Position numbers and translations under genes: made by a program
Origin: CAZDGV01 sp964505195
GTDB taxonomy: Bacteria; Bacteroidota; Bacteroidia; Chitinophagales; Chitinophagaceae
Direction of reading: 5' to 3'
Assembly: GCA_964505195.1 (NCBI GenBank)
Contig: CAZDGV010000006.1
Span: 1 to 64,000 of the forward strand
Length of the DNA stretch: 64,000 bases
Part shown: in pieces, positions 51,333 to 59,141 of the stretch
Position numbering within the stretch: position 1 is the stretch's first letter
Layout of the letters: each line of letters starts with the position of its first letter
Notes under the pieces: model-generated
What the model saw: only the letters and a program-made list of their open reading frames with translations
What the model was told of the DNA's origin: nothing
Database searches by the model: none

Positions 51333-51860
51333 TTACCAATTCATGCGCGCACGCAGTGATGTAATATGGGCAACATGGTGTTTTCCATGCCAGGCATACA
51401 TGCCTAATAAATCCCAAAGTGAAAAAGAGCGCTGATGCTGGGGGTGAAAAACTGTGCGTTGCCAGTGCTCCGGATCCATATGCTCAATGAGGGAAGCCCA
51501 GCGGGTATGCAAGGCATGTATCAGCGTGAGGGAAACATTCACAGGCACGAGTGCATTATCCTCTAACATTGCCCATGCCCCTTCATCGTAGGGTTTAATT
51601 TCAGGATGATCTTCCGTTAAACCCAGTTTAAAACGGATATAGGCATTCATGTGACTATCAGCAACATGATGCACCACTTGCTTGACTGTCCACCCCCCGT
51701 CGCGATAAGGCGTTTGAAGTTGCGCTTCGTCGAGGTTTAAGATCGACTGCTCCAGCAGCCCCGGAAGAAAGCGAATATCCGCGATCCATGTTTCCAGCAG
51801 ATCAGCATTCATGGGCTGTGCTGAAAATTTTCCGATGGGATACTGCAGCGAGGTACTCAT
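51333..51860 (-). CDS. DinB/YfiT-like metal-binding protein (possible bacillithiol transferase)
   Basis: A 175-residue four-helix protein of the DinB superfamily. The likely metal His residues are in VVHHVADSHMNAYIRFK and YAWHGKHHVAHI, spaced as in YfiT of Bacillus subtilis (a putative metal-dependent hydrolase) and in bacillithiol S-transferases. GGWTVKQVVHHVADS is a strong YfiT signature. Given bshB1 in the same window, use of bacillithiol is plausible but is inferred. It sits 8 bases after the FKBP gene and 27 before the Nudix gene. Confidence 0.85.
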   Translation of the reverse strand: MSTSLQYPIGKFSAQPMNADLLETWIADIRFLPGLLEQSILNLDEAQLQTPYRDGGWTVKQVVHHVADSHMNAYIRFKLGLTEDHPEIKPYDEGAWAMLEDNALVPVNVSLTLIHALHTRWASLIEHMDPEHWQRTVFHPQHQRSFSLWDLLGMYAWHGKHHVAHITSLRARMNW

Positions 51861-51868
51861 GAAGTAAT

Positions 51869-52603
51869 TTATTCTTTCACGGGTTTCACACCGAGTAATT
51901 CAATTTCGAAAAGCAAGGTGGCACCTCCGGGAATATTGGCACCTGCTCCGCGATCGCCATATCCGTAATCAGAAGGAATGTAGAGCATCCACTTGCTTCC
52001 AACAGGCATTAAAACGAGGGTCTGCTTCCACCCTTCAATCAAATTGCCAAGCGGAAATTCAATGGGAGTTCCTCGGCTGTAGGAATCATCAAACACATTG
52101 CCATTGATAAGCGTGCCGCGATAATGAACGGTTACAGTATCTGCAACAGTTGGCTTTACACCTGTACCCTGTTGCAAAACTTTATATTGGATACCGCTGG
52201 GTAATTCCACAATGCCTTGCTGCGCTTTATTCTTTGCGAGAAAGGCACGTCCTTCTTCTTTCTGGACATTAATCTTTTTCATCATGAACTCTTGGAGCTT
52301 TTGCTGTATGGTATTCATAGCTGTATTTTGATCCATTAACGGTTGTTTCTTTTGGAGCACATCTTCAATGGCCTTGCTCAGCAAAGTATAATTAAGCTGA
52401 TCGATGCCCTGCATCTGAATGCTTTGTCCGATGTTATTTCCAATGGCATAACTCAAGCTGTCCAGCCCGTTTTGCAGTAGCGGTTTAGGCGCAGTGGTGG
52501 TTTTAGCCGGACTTGCAGCTGCAGGTTTTGCAGCGGGTTTGTTTTGTGCATCGAGCCCAAGCATTACACTCATGCCCATCAGAAGCAATAGCAGTTTTTT
52601 CAT
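51869..52603 (-). CDS. Exported FKBP-type peptidyl-prolyl isomerase with dimerisation domain
   Basis: A 244-residue protein with a signal peptide (MKKLLLLLMGMSVMLGLDAQ), an Ala/Pro/Lys-rich linker (residues 20-45), a helical FKBP N-terminal domain (about 46-130, SLSYAIGNNIGQSIQMQG) and the isomerase domain (about 140-240, TVHYRGTLINGNVFDDSYSR). That order matches FkpA/Mip-type periplasmic folding factors. It differs from the lipoprotein FKBP at 14900, which lacks the helical domain. It follows the ABC ATPase gene by 19 bases. Confidence 0.92.
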   Translation of the reverse strand: MKKLLLLLMGMSVMLGLDAQNKPAAKPAAASPAKTTTAPKPLLQNGLDSLSYAIGNNIGQSIQMQGIDQLNYTLLSKAIEDVLQKKQPLMDQNTAMNTIQQKLQEFMMKKINVQKEEGRAFLAKNKAQQGIVELPSGIQYKVLQQGTGVKPTVADTVTVHYRGTLINGNVFDDSYSRGTPIEFPLGNLIEGWKQTLVLMPVGSKWMLYIPSDYGYGDRGAGANIPGGATLLFEIELLGVKPVKE

Positions 52604-52622
52604 GTTCAAAGATTCGATATAA

Positions 52623-53390
52623 TTAAATCGTTTCGCGAAGGGCATGTCCTGTAAGATGAATGAATACATCTTCCAGATTGGCCTTTTTCACTTCTTTTTT
52701 TCTTTCAAAGCCCGTTGCAACCAAGTCATCAATGAGTTGATCCGGTGTGTTCAGCGCAATAATTTTACCACTATCAACAATCGCAACGCGGTCGCAAAGA
52801 TATTCCGCCTCATCCATATAATGGGTAGTAAGAATAACCGTTGCACCTTTTTGGCGTATATCCCTAATCAGATCCCATAAATTACGACGCGCCTGTGGAT
52901 CCAATCCGGTAGTGGGCTCATCTAAAAAAACAATTTCAGGCGCATTGATTAGGGTTGTAGCAATTGAAAAACGTTGTTTTTGTCCGCCGCTGAGCTCTTT
53001 GTATTTGGCTTTTGCCTTCTCTTCTAAATTCACTCTGCTCAGCAAAGCCATCGCGTCGGTTTTCACATTGTACAATCCCGAAAACAATTCAATCAGCTCA
53101 ACCAGCTGAAGGCCGGGATAATACCCTGCAGTTTGGAGCTGAACGCCGATGATTTGCTTAATGGCATTCGGATCCTTATCTAAATCAAAATGCTTCACCC
53201 GCACGGTACCAGAGGTTTTGGAGCGGAGCGTTTCAATAATTTCAAGCGTGGTGGATTTACCGGCACCATTTGGCCCCAGTAAACCAAATATCTCTCCTTT
53301 ACGCACATCAAAGCTGATGCCCTTTACTGCCTCAAACTTGCCGTAATGTTTAACGAGATCCTTTACTTCGATGATGATTTGTTCCGTCAT
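52623..53390 (-). CDS. ABC transporter ATPase subunit (ABC-2 exporter type)
   Basis: A 255-residue ATPase with canonical motifs: Walker A GPNGAGKSTT, signature LSGGQKQR, Walker B IVFLDEPTTGLD and H-loop TTHYMDEAEYL. The sequence is of the drug/lipid exporter class (DrrA/YadG type). A C-terminal extension (ERKKEVKKANLEDVFIHLTG) is usual in that class. No permease gene is next to it, which is unusual, as ABC-2 permeases are normally adjacent. It lies between fbp (22 bases) and the FKBP gene (19 bases). Confidence 0.9.
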   Translation of the reverse strand: MTEQIIIEVKDLVKHYGKFEAVKGISFDVRKGEIFGLLGPNGAGKSTTLEIIETLRSKTSGTVRVKHFDLDKDPNAIKQIIGVQLQTAGYYPGLQLVELIELFSGLYNVKTDAMALLSRVNLEEKAKAKYKELSGGQKQRFSIATTLINAPEIVFLDEPTTGLDPQARRNLWDLIRDIRQKGATVILTTHYMDEAEYLCDRVAIVDSGKIIALNTPDQLIDDLVATGFERKKEVKKANLEDVFIHLTGHALRETI

Positions 53391-53412
53391 ATTCTCATGC
53401 TAAAAGCCACCA

Positions 53413-54420
53413 TTACTTAAGATGCGTTTCAAGTTCTTCCATCATATTTTTACTACCAATAAACAAGGGCGTACGCTGGTGCAAACTCGTGGGAGTAATT
53501 TCAAGAATTCTTTCTGCTCCGTTGGTTGCTTTTCCGCCGGCTACCTCTACAATAAAAGCAAATGGATTGCATTCATACAGCAAGCGCAACTTACCACCCG
53601 GCTTTTCCGTTGTACCTGGATACATAAAAATACCGCCTTTAATTAAATTCCGATGCACATCTGAAACCATACTGCCAATATAGCGCTGCGTGTATGGTCC
53701 GCCGGTGGATGGATCCTTTCGCTGACAAGCTTGAATGTATTGCTGCACGCCAGTACTATACTGAAAGAAATTCCCATGATTGACAGAATAGATCTTACCG
53801 GTTTCAGGGCATTTCATATCAGGGTGACTCAAACAGAACTCTCCAATGGATGGATCGAGCGTGAAGCCGTTTACACCGCGACGCGTTGCGTACACCAGCA
53901 TGGTAGAAGAACCATACACAATATAGCCCGCCGCTACCTGGTTCATACCCGGCTGTAAAAAATCTTCCTGCGTACAAGGAGTACCCTTGGGACTCAACCT
54001 TCTGTAAATACTAAAAATGGTTCCGATGGAAACATTCACATCAATATTGCCACTTCCGTCGAGCGGATCAAATAAAACAACGTATTTGGCATTGCGACTG
54101 ATTTCATCGTCAAAAACCACCACATCATCCAGCTCTTCGCTGGCAATACCAGCACAGCTGATGCCATGCTGCAGCACTTTCATAAACTGGTTGTTGGCGA
54201 ATATGTCTAGCTTTTTTACATCCTCTCCCTGTACATTCACCGTACCCGCATCGCCTAAAATATCCACCAGTCCGGCTTTATTCACTTCTACATTTACTCG
54301 CTTGGCGGCCAAGCCAAGATCACGGAGCAAACTGCTTAGCTCCCCTGTTGCCTGAGGAAAGGCGCGTAATTGCTGAATGGTAAATTCGTCGAGGGTAGAT
54401 ACTTTTCGGTTAAAGCGCAT
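53413..54420 (-). CDS. fbp: Class I fructose-1,6-bisphosphatase
   Basis: A 335-residue enzyme of gluconeogenesis. The metal site is in VLFDPLDGSGNIDVNVSIGTIF, and the C-terminal region has GGIFMYPGTTEKPGGKLRLLYECNP split over the substrate site. It removes the 1-phosphate of fructose-1,6-bisphosphate. It heads a tight minus-strand run (fbp, ABC ATPase, FKBP, YfiT-like, Nudix) with 8-27 bases between genes, likely one operon. Confidence 0.95.
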   Translation of the reverse strand: MRFNRKVSTLDEFTIQQLRAFPQATGELSSLLRDLGLAAKRVNVEVNKAGLVDILGDAGTVNVQGEDVKKLDIFANNQFMKVLQHGISCAGIASEELDDVVVFDDEISRNAKYVVLFDPLDGSGNIDVNVSIGTIFSIYRRLSPKGTPCTQEDFLQPGMNQVAAGYIVYGSSTMLVYATRRGVNGFTLDPSIGEFCLSHPDMKCPETGKIYSVNHGNFFQYSTGVQQYIQACQRKDPSTGGPYTQRYIGSMVSDVHRNLIKGGIFMYPGTTEKPGGKLRLLYECNPFAFIVEVAGGKATNGAERILEITPTSLHQRTPLFIGSKNMMEELETHLK

Positions 54421-54446
54421 GGCAGATGAGTTTTACAATCGTACAA

Positions 54447-54454
54447 CAAAAATA
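54447..54454 (-). promoter_or_regulatory. -7 box TATTTTTG for the fbp run
   Basis: Exact consensus match on the minus strand, 26 bases before the fbp ATG at 54420, in the space after the GtrA gene. Confidence 0.55.
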
Positions 54455-54489
54455 AGTCATCCTGAGCATTGCAAGCCTGAAACGAACAC

Positions 54490-54975
54490 CTATCTGCTTA
54501 CCCGAAAGGAGAAATACTTCTGACTGAGATAGCTAAAAACAATGGCTACGACCGTTATAATCAATTTTGAAAAAGTAGGAAACAACCCTAAGATCTCTAC
54601 CAATAACTTCAATCCAAAATAGTTGAGGGAAATATTGCCCAGCACGATCAGGAAATACCGAAACAGCTGTATTCTTCCACGCAAGGTAGATTCTTTCCAT
54701 ACCACAAATTTTGAAAGAAAGAACCCGGTCGGAAAAGAAAAACAAAATGCAAACAGGAAAGCTGCGATATGGGGTTTAAAAGCAAAGAAACCCAGATCTA
54801 CTACTTCACGATGAAAAATAAAATGGTAGCTGAAAAAAAAGAGCACAATATCAAAAGCGGTATTGAAACCACCGCAGGCCGCATATACAAATGTTTGCCG
54901 GTTCATCATGCGCCGAAAAGGCGGATAAAACAAATCAAAAAACCGTTCAATCAAATCGGCGAAACGCAGCACCAT
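54490..54975 (-). CDS. GtrA-family membrane protein
   Basis: A 161-residue protein with four membrane helices; FVYAACGGFNTAFDIVLFFF and LSQKYFSFRVS at the end are typical of GtrA-like proteins. Family members help to flip or transfer lipid-linked sugars in O-antigen or wall glycan modification. There is no glycosyltransferase next to it. The N-terminal 25 residues are basic and amphipathic. Confidence 0.87.
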   Translation of the reverse strand: MVLRFADLIERFFDLFYPPFRRMMNRQTFVYAACGGFNTAFDIVLFFFSYHFIFHREVVDLGFFAFKPHIAAFLFAFCFSFPTGFFLSKFVVWKESTLRGRIQLFRYFLIVLGNISLNYFGLKLLVEILGLFPTFSKLIITVVAIVFSYLSQKYFSFRVSR

Positions 54976-55016
54976 AGAAGCGCGAAGATACTGATTTGAT
55001 CATTTTAGCGGATTGC

Positions 55017-55051
55017 ACAAAAACAAAAGCCACCGTTTAGGGTGGCTTTTG
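55017..55051 (-). terminator. Terminator of the M14 peptidase gene
   Basis: An 11-bp stem CAAAAGCCACC / GGTGGCTTTTG with a 6-base loop, between the M14 stop and the GtrA gene. On the minus strand it is followed by a T-rich tract (TTTTGTTTTTG). Confidence 0.8.
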
Positions 55052-55069
55052 TTGCGCGCAAAAAAAATA

Positions 55070-57607
55070 TTAAAAGAATATCGCATTCATAAACAGCTTC
55101 ATGGTTCCAAACCAGAAAGCACGGAAATTGGTATTGTCGGAAAACGTAATCACTTTACCTCTTCCTATATTTTCTGTATTTACAATAGCAGCGCCGCCTA
55201 GCTTGTCTTTGTAAGAACGATGCAGGTAGCCGCTTTGCAATGGCTGATCTGTTAGCAGAACAGGCGAGTCGTAAGGATTATTGTTTTGATCCATAAACAA
55301 TGTATTCGCTTTAAACACACTGATATTACTTGTACGATATCCATAACACAATGGATGTGTAGGATCAATTTTTGCCTCAAAAATGGACCCTGCCATTTCT
55401 CGCGCTCTTATTTCATCACTGCGCAAATAATAGGGATACATAGCATTGCTATCAGCTCTGCTTTCTGCATTGCGATAAAGCGTACGCGTTAAGCCGGCAG
55501 CGGATAAAAACTTCCCTGCACCTTCCATAGCAATCAATGTTCCACCGTTGCTTACCCAGTTACGCAATTTTTCAACATCAGATTTTTCCATATTACCATA
55601 ATTACCTTCAGGCATAATGATTACATTATAACCACTAATGGTAACGCCGGAGAGTCGTTCAACCTCTACCATCGTTGCAGGAATGCGCATACGCTGATCA
55701 AGCAAATGCCAGATTTCTCCACAATCATTGCTGCTGGTTCCGGCTCCACCCATCAGCATAACCGATGGCATGCGAAGACTTTGAAAACTACCGCTGCCTA
55801 AATCGATACCGCTGAGCGAAAGTCCGCTGTTCAAACTAAACACTTCCACACCGGTGCCCGCTAAAGCAGCTTCAATATGTCGATATAGTAATTCAGGCGT
55901 GAAGAGTTGCTGATGCACCGGCACCAGAATTGCCCCATAATTGAAGCGCCGCTTTCCTTCTGTTGTGGTGGTTTCGAAAAGCTGCGTAGCAGCTTTGGTC
56001 ATAATACCTTTCGACTGTAAAGCATACAGCAACTTGGGAGCATAAAAATCATCCCATTCAAATGCATACGCATACTTGCTTATGCTGCCGGTGATTTTTC
56101 CTGCAGGAAAGCTTACTGCAGGAACAGCATCGCCCAATACACCCGGCTGTAAGGCTTTCAGCTCGCCATAAGGTATGCCCATGGCAAGCGGGAATGTCCA
56201 GCTAGTAATATCGTAAAACAAGCTGTCTTCATAGCTAAGGGTTTTTTCAAAAATGGTTTTAACCAGTTTGTACTGCGGTTGTGCGGTAGGTACAACCCAA
56301 GCACTGCCGACATTAAACTTTTTTCCATCTGCATCAATCGATTGCTTGGCTTCATACACCTGTATCTGATGACGCTTTAGCATTTCTAGAAAAAGATGAT
56401 TGCGACTGGCATCGTATGCATCACCAAAAACATAAGCTTTTACAGCAGCGGCAGCCGCTTCGTTGCGTACGTTGACAAAAAACGAGCGCTGATAATCGAG
56501 CAATTCTTTACGCAAGGCCTTCCCTGCTTCCAGGGTTGACAAAGCTGTTACAAACTGATTGCGAATGGTGAAAGGAAAGCTGAGCAATCCATTTTGTGTT
56601 TGCTGAGCATGCCCGCGACTGGAAGCCTGTTCAAACAAAATACCAATGCTTCCATGAATATCAGGAAAAGTTGAACCCTTGCCATAATAAAAATCATCGT
56701 ATCCCTCTTTGGTGAAATACATTGAACCGATGCTATCTAAAAACTTAGCGTGATAGTTTCCGATGGCAGCTGTCAGTGCCTGATTTTTTTTCGGTGTATT
56801 GGGATTCACCCTGCTGGGAACGCCTGGCTGAAAGAAGAAAGTGGCGTTGCTCCCCATTTCATGGTGGTCGGTTAATATGTTAGGGCGCCAGCTATGAAAA
56901 ACTTGCAGTCGGTTACGGCTTTCGGGCTGCTGTGCAGGTAGCCAATCGCGGTTGAGATCAAAGAAATAATGATTGGTTCTGCCTCCGGGCCACACTTCAT
57001 TGAACTCACGTGCATTGGGATCACTAACAGAGGTTGCGCTCTTATGTGTGTTCACCCAGCTTGCAAAGCGGTTAAGTCCGTCGGGATTGAAAGAAGGATC
57101 CAAAATAATGACTGTATTACGCAACAGCTCATCTACCGCTGCACCCTTTGCTGCCGCAAGATGATAGGCCAGCAACAAACTCATGTTGGCACCGCTGGGC
57201 TCGTTGCCATGAATGCTGCATCCAATCCAAACAACCAGTGGCATATCGGTAGTATTCAGTGCTTCAGAGCGATCAGGATTGGAAAGCTGCAGATGATTTT
57301 GCCGTATTTGTTCCAGTCGAGCATGATTTTCCGGCGATGTAATAAACAGCGCGAGCTGCTGCCTTCCTTCATGCGTGGTACCAGTAACCTGTAAGCTCAC
57401 TCGCTCGGAAGCTGCATCAACGGCTTTCATATATTGCACAAGTCGGTCGTGGGTGATATGCCACTCGCCTACTTCATGTCCTACCACAGCTGCAGGTGTG
57501 GGCACTTTGGAATCATAGGCAATGCTTGCAGGCAAATAATAAGACAAGGGCTGCGCCTGAACAAATAAGCTGCTGAGCAATAAAATGGAAAGCAGAACTT
57601 TTTTCAT
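55070..57607 (-). CDS. Secreted M14-family zinc carboxypeptidase-like protein
   Basis: An 845-residue exported protein (signal peptide MKKVLLSILLLSSLFVQAQ). The zinc site of the M14 domain is CSIHGNEPSGAN (HxxE) in the first 150 residues, with the third ligand in ILTDHHEMGSNATFFF. Beyond the peptidase domain (to about 370) is a long C-terminal region with a glutamine amidotransferase-like or ThuA-like flavour (MLMGGAGTSSNDCGEIWHLL, LRNWVSNGGTLIAMEGAGKF). Such large M14 proteins are common in Bacteroidota and probably digest peptides outside the cell or in the periplasm. The start could also be the ATG two codons upstream. Confidence 0.88.
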   Translation of the reverse strand: MKKVLLSILLLSSLFVQAQPLSYYLPASIAYDSKVPTPAAVVGHEVGEWHITHDRLVQYMKAVDAASERVSLQVTGTTHEGRQQLALFITSPENHARLEQIRQNHLQLSNPDRSEALNTTDMPLVVWIGCSIHGNEPSGANMSLLLAYHLAAAKGAAVDELLRNTVIILDPSFNPDGLNRFASWVNTHKSATSVSDPNAREFNEVWPGGRTNHYFFDLNRDWLPAQQPESRNRLQVFHSWRPNILTDHHEMGSNATFFFQPGVPSRVNPNTPKKNQALTAAIGNYHAKFLDSIGSMYFTKEGYDDFYYGKGSTFPDIHGSIGILFEQASSRGHAQQTQNGLLSFPFTIRNQFVTALSTLEAGKALRKELLDYQRSFFVNVRNEAAAAAVKAYVFGDAYDASRNHLFLEMLKRHQIQVYEAKQSIDADGKKFNVGSAWVVPTAQPQYKLVKTIFEKTLSYEDSLFYDITSWTFPLAMGIPYGELKALQPGVLGDAVPAVSFPAGKITGSISKYAYAFEWDDFYAPKLLYALQSKGIMTKAATQLFETTTTEGKRRFNYGAILVPVHQQLFTPELLYRHIEAALAGTGVEVFSLNSGLSLSGIDLGSGSFQSLRMPSVMLMGGAGTSSNDCGEIWHLLDQRMRIPATMVEVERLSGVTISGYNVIIMPEGNYGNMEKSDVEKLRNWVSNGGTLIAMEGAGKFLSAAGLTRTLYRNAESRADSNAMYPYYLRSDEIRAREMAGSIFEAKIDPTHPLCYGYRTSNISVFKANTLFMDQNNNPYDSPVLLTDQPLQSGYLHRSYKDKLGGAAIVNTENIGRGKVITFSDNTNFRAFWFGTMKLFMNAIFF

Positions 57608-57692
57608 ATGCATTTGAGATTAATACTGTTAATATAAACATCATTGAGCCCGCTGAAATTAAACAAGTTTTTATTTCTGGCAAGCAGTCGGC

Positions 57693-57700
57693 TACATTTG
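57693..57700 (+). promoter_or_regulatory. -7 box TACATTTG directly before the ATG at 57705
   Basis: Exact TAnnTTTG match with 4 bases between box and ATG. Transcription would start at about the A of the ATG. Confidence 0.55.
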
Positions 57701-57704
57701 TGGT

Positions 57705-58469
57705 ATGATTTCGGAAGCATCAGATAAAAAAAGCTGGTATCACAATTGGTTCAACGCACCGTATTACCATTTGCTGTATGCAGACAGGGACGAGCAAGAA
57801 GCAGCCGCGTTTATTGATCTGTTGCTGCAGCGATTGCAGCCCCCTGCTCAAAGCACCATGCTGGATTTAGCATGCGGAAGAGGAAGACACAGCATTCACT
57901 TGGCAGAGCACCCTTATCAGGTAACAGGCATTGATCTTTCAGAAGAAAGTATAGAGGAAGCACGTGCGCATGAACACGAAGGACTTTCATTTTTTGTGCA
58001 CGATATGCGACTGCCCTTTCGCTCGAATTACTTCGATTATATTTTTAACTTCTTTACCAGCTTTGGATATTTTGATACCAGGATAGAACATGAAAAAACC
58101 ATCGGCAGCATTGCGGAAGGCTTAAAAAAGGATGGTATTTTTATCATGGACTATCTGAATGTGCATTATGTTGAAAAAACATTGGAAAGCAAAACAGAAG
58201 TCGAGCGCGATGGCGTAAAATTTTTGGTTGAACGCTGGTTCGATGAAACCCATTTTTATAAAAAAATCATCGTGGATGATCCTGCTAACCTGGAGCAGCC
58301 TTTGACTTTTGAAGAGAAAGTGGCAAAATTTACGCTGGATGATTTCAAAGCAATGTTTACGGCAAGCGGACTACAAATAGAAGAAGTATATGGCGATTAT
58401 AGCTTTGGCAAATACGATACACAAAACTCACCGCGCCTGATTATGAAGGCACGCAAAACAATGCCCTGA
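57705..58469 (+). CDS. Class I SAM-dependent methyltransferase
   Basis: A 254-residue methyltransferase. The SAM motif is MLDLACGRGRHSIHLAEH, with VTGIDLSEESIEEAR as the acidic loop and FNFFTSFGYFD after. The N-terminal WYHNWFNAPYYHLLYADRDE is typical of a Bacteroidota subgroup. The substrate is unknown. The stop overlaps the next start by one base (TGATG), so it is coupled to the PAP2 gene. A -7 box just before the ATG suggests a leaderless mRNA. Confidence 0.88.
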   Translation: MISEASDKKSWYHNWFNAPYYHLLYADRDEQEAAAFIDLLLQRLQPPAQSTMLDLACGRGRHSIHLAEHPYQVTGIDLSEESIEEARAHEHEGLSFFVHDMRLPFRSNYFDYIFNFFTSFGYFDTRIEHEKTIGSIAEGLKKDGIFIMDYLNVHYVEKTLESKTEVERDGVKFLVERWFDETHFYKKIIVDDPANLEQPLTFEEKVAKFTLDDFKAMFTASGLQIEEVYGDYSFGKYDTQNSPRLIMKARKTMP

Positions 58470-59053
58470 TGCAAGCGCTGCTCGATTTCGACCGTTGGTT
58501 GTTCCAGCTCATTAACGCAGAGTGGACACACCCTGTGGGTGATCTTATTTTCCCCTTGCTTCGAAACGCATTTTTTTGGTCGCCTGTTTATTTGTTTTTA
58601 CTGCTTTTCACCATACTTAACTTTAAAAGCAAAGGCTGGTGGTGGTGCGCATTTTTTCTCTGCTGTTTTGCATTGACCGACATCATCAGCACACAAATTT
58701 TCAAAGAAAGCTTTCAGCGGCTACGCCCCTGTATGGATGCAATTACTGCCACAGAAGCACGCATGCTCATCCCCTGCAGCGGCTCCTTTGGTTTTGTATC
58801 ATCCCATGCAGCCAATCATTTTGGCATGGCTATGTTCATGTTTATTACACTGCGTTTTTGGGCAAAAAAATGGATTTGGGTGGTTTTTGCGTGGGCTGCA
58901 CTGGTATCTTATGCCCAGCTGTATGTGGGCGCCCATTTCCCCTTCGATGTGCTGGGGGGGGCGCTGCTGGGAATGACCATCGGATGGCTGGTAGCGAAAG
59001 TGTTTAAAAAGATCGTGGGTGGATTGATTGTTGAATCCAATGAATTTGAATAG
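58469..59053 (+). CDS. PAP2-family membrane phosphatase
   Basis: A 194-residue protein with about five helices. The phosphatase motifs are KESFQRLRP (KxxxxxxRP), VSSHAANHFG (in place of PSGH) and AQLYVGAHFPFD; in the last, the usual SR before the His is AQ, so one phosphate-binding Arg is missing. Family members dephosphorylate undecaprenyl diphosphate, phosphatidate or similar lipids. The Arg change makes activity less certain. Coupled to the methyltransferase gene upstream. Confidence 0.85.
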   Translation: MQALLDFDRWLFQLINAEWTHPVGDLIFPLLRNAFFWSPVYLFLLLFTILNFKSKGWWWCAFFLCCFALTDIISTQIFKESFQRLRPCMDAITATEARMLIPCSGSFGFVSSHAANHFGMAMFMFITLRFWAKKWIWVVFAWAALVSYAQLYVGAHFPFDVLGGALLGMTIGWLVAKVFKKIVGGLIVESNEFE

Positions 59054-59141
59054 ATTTGTTGCAACGCAACGGAATTTACTGCCATAGACCTGAAAAGAGG
59101 TAACGAGGTCGAATAGCGTGTGGCGCTTCCGTACAACCATC

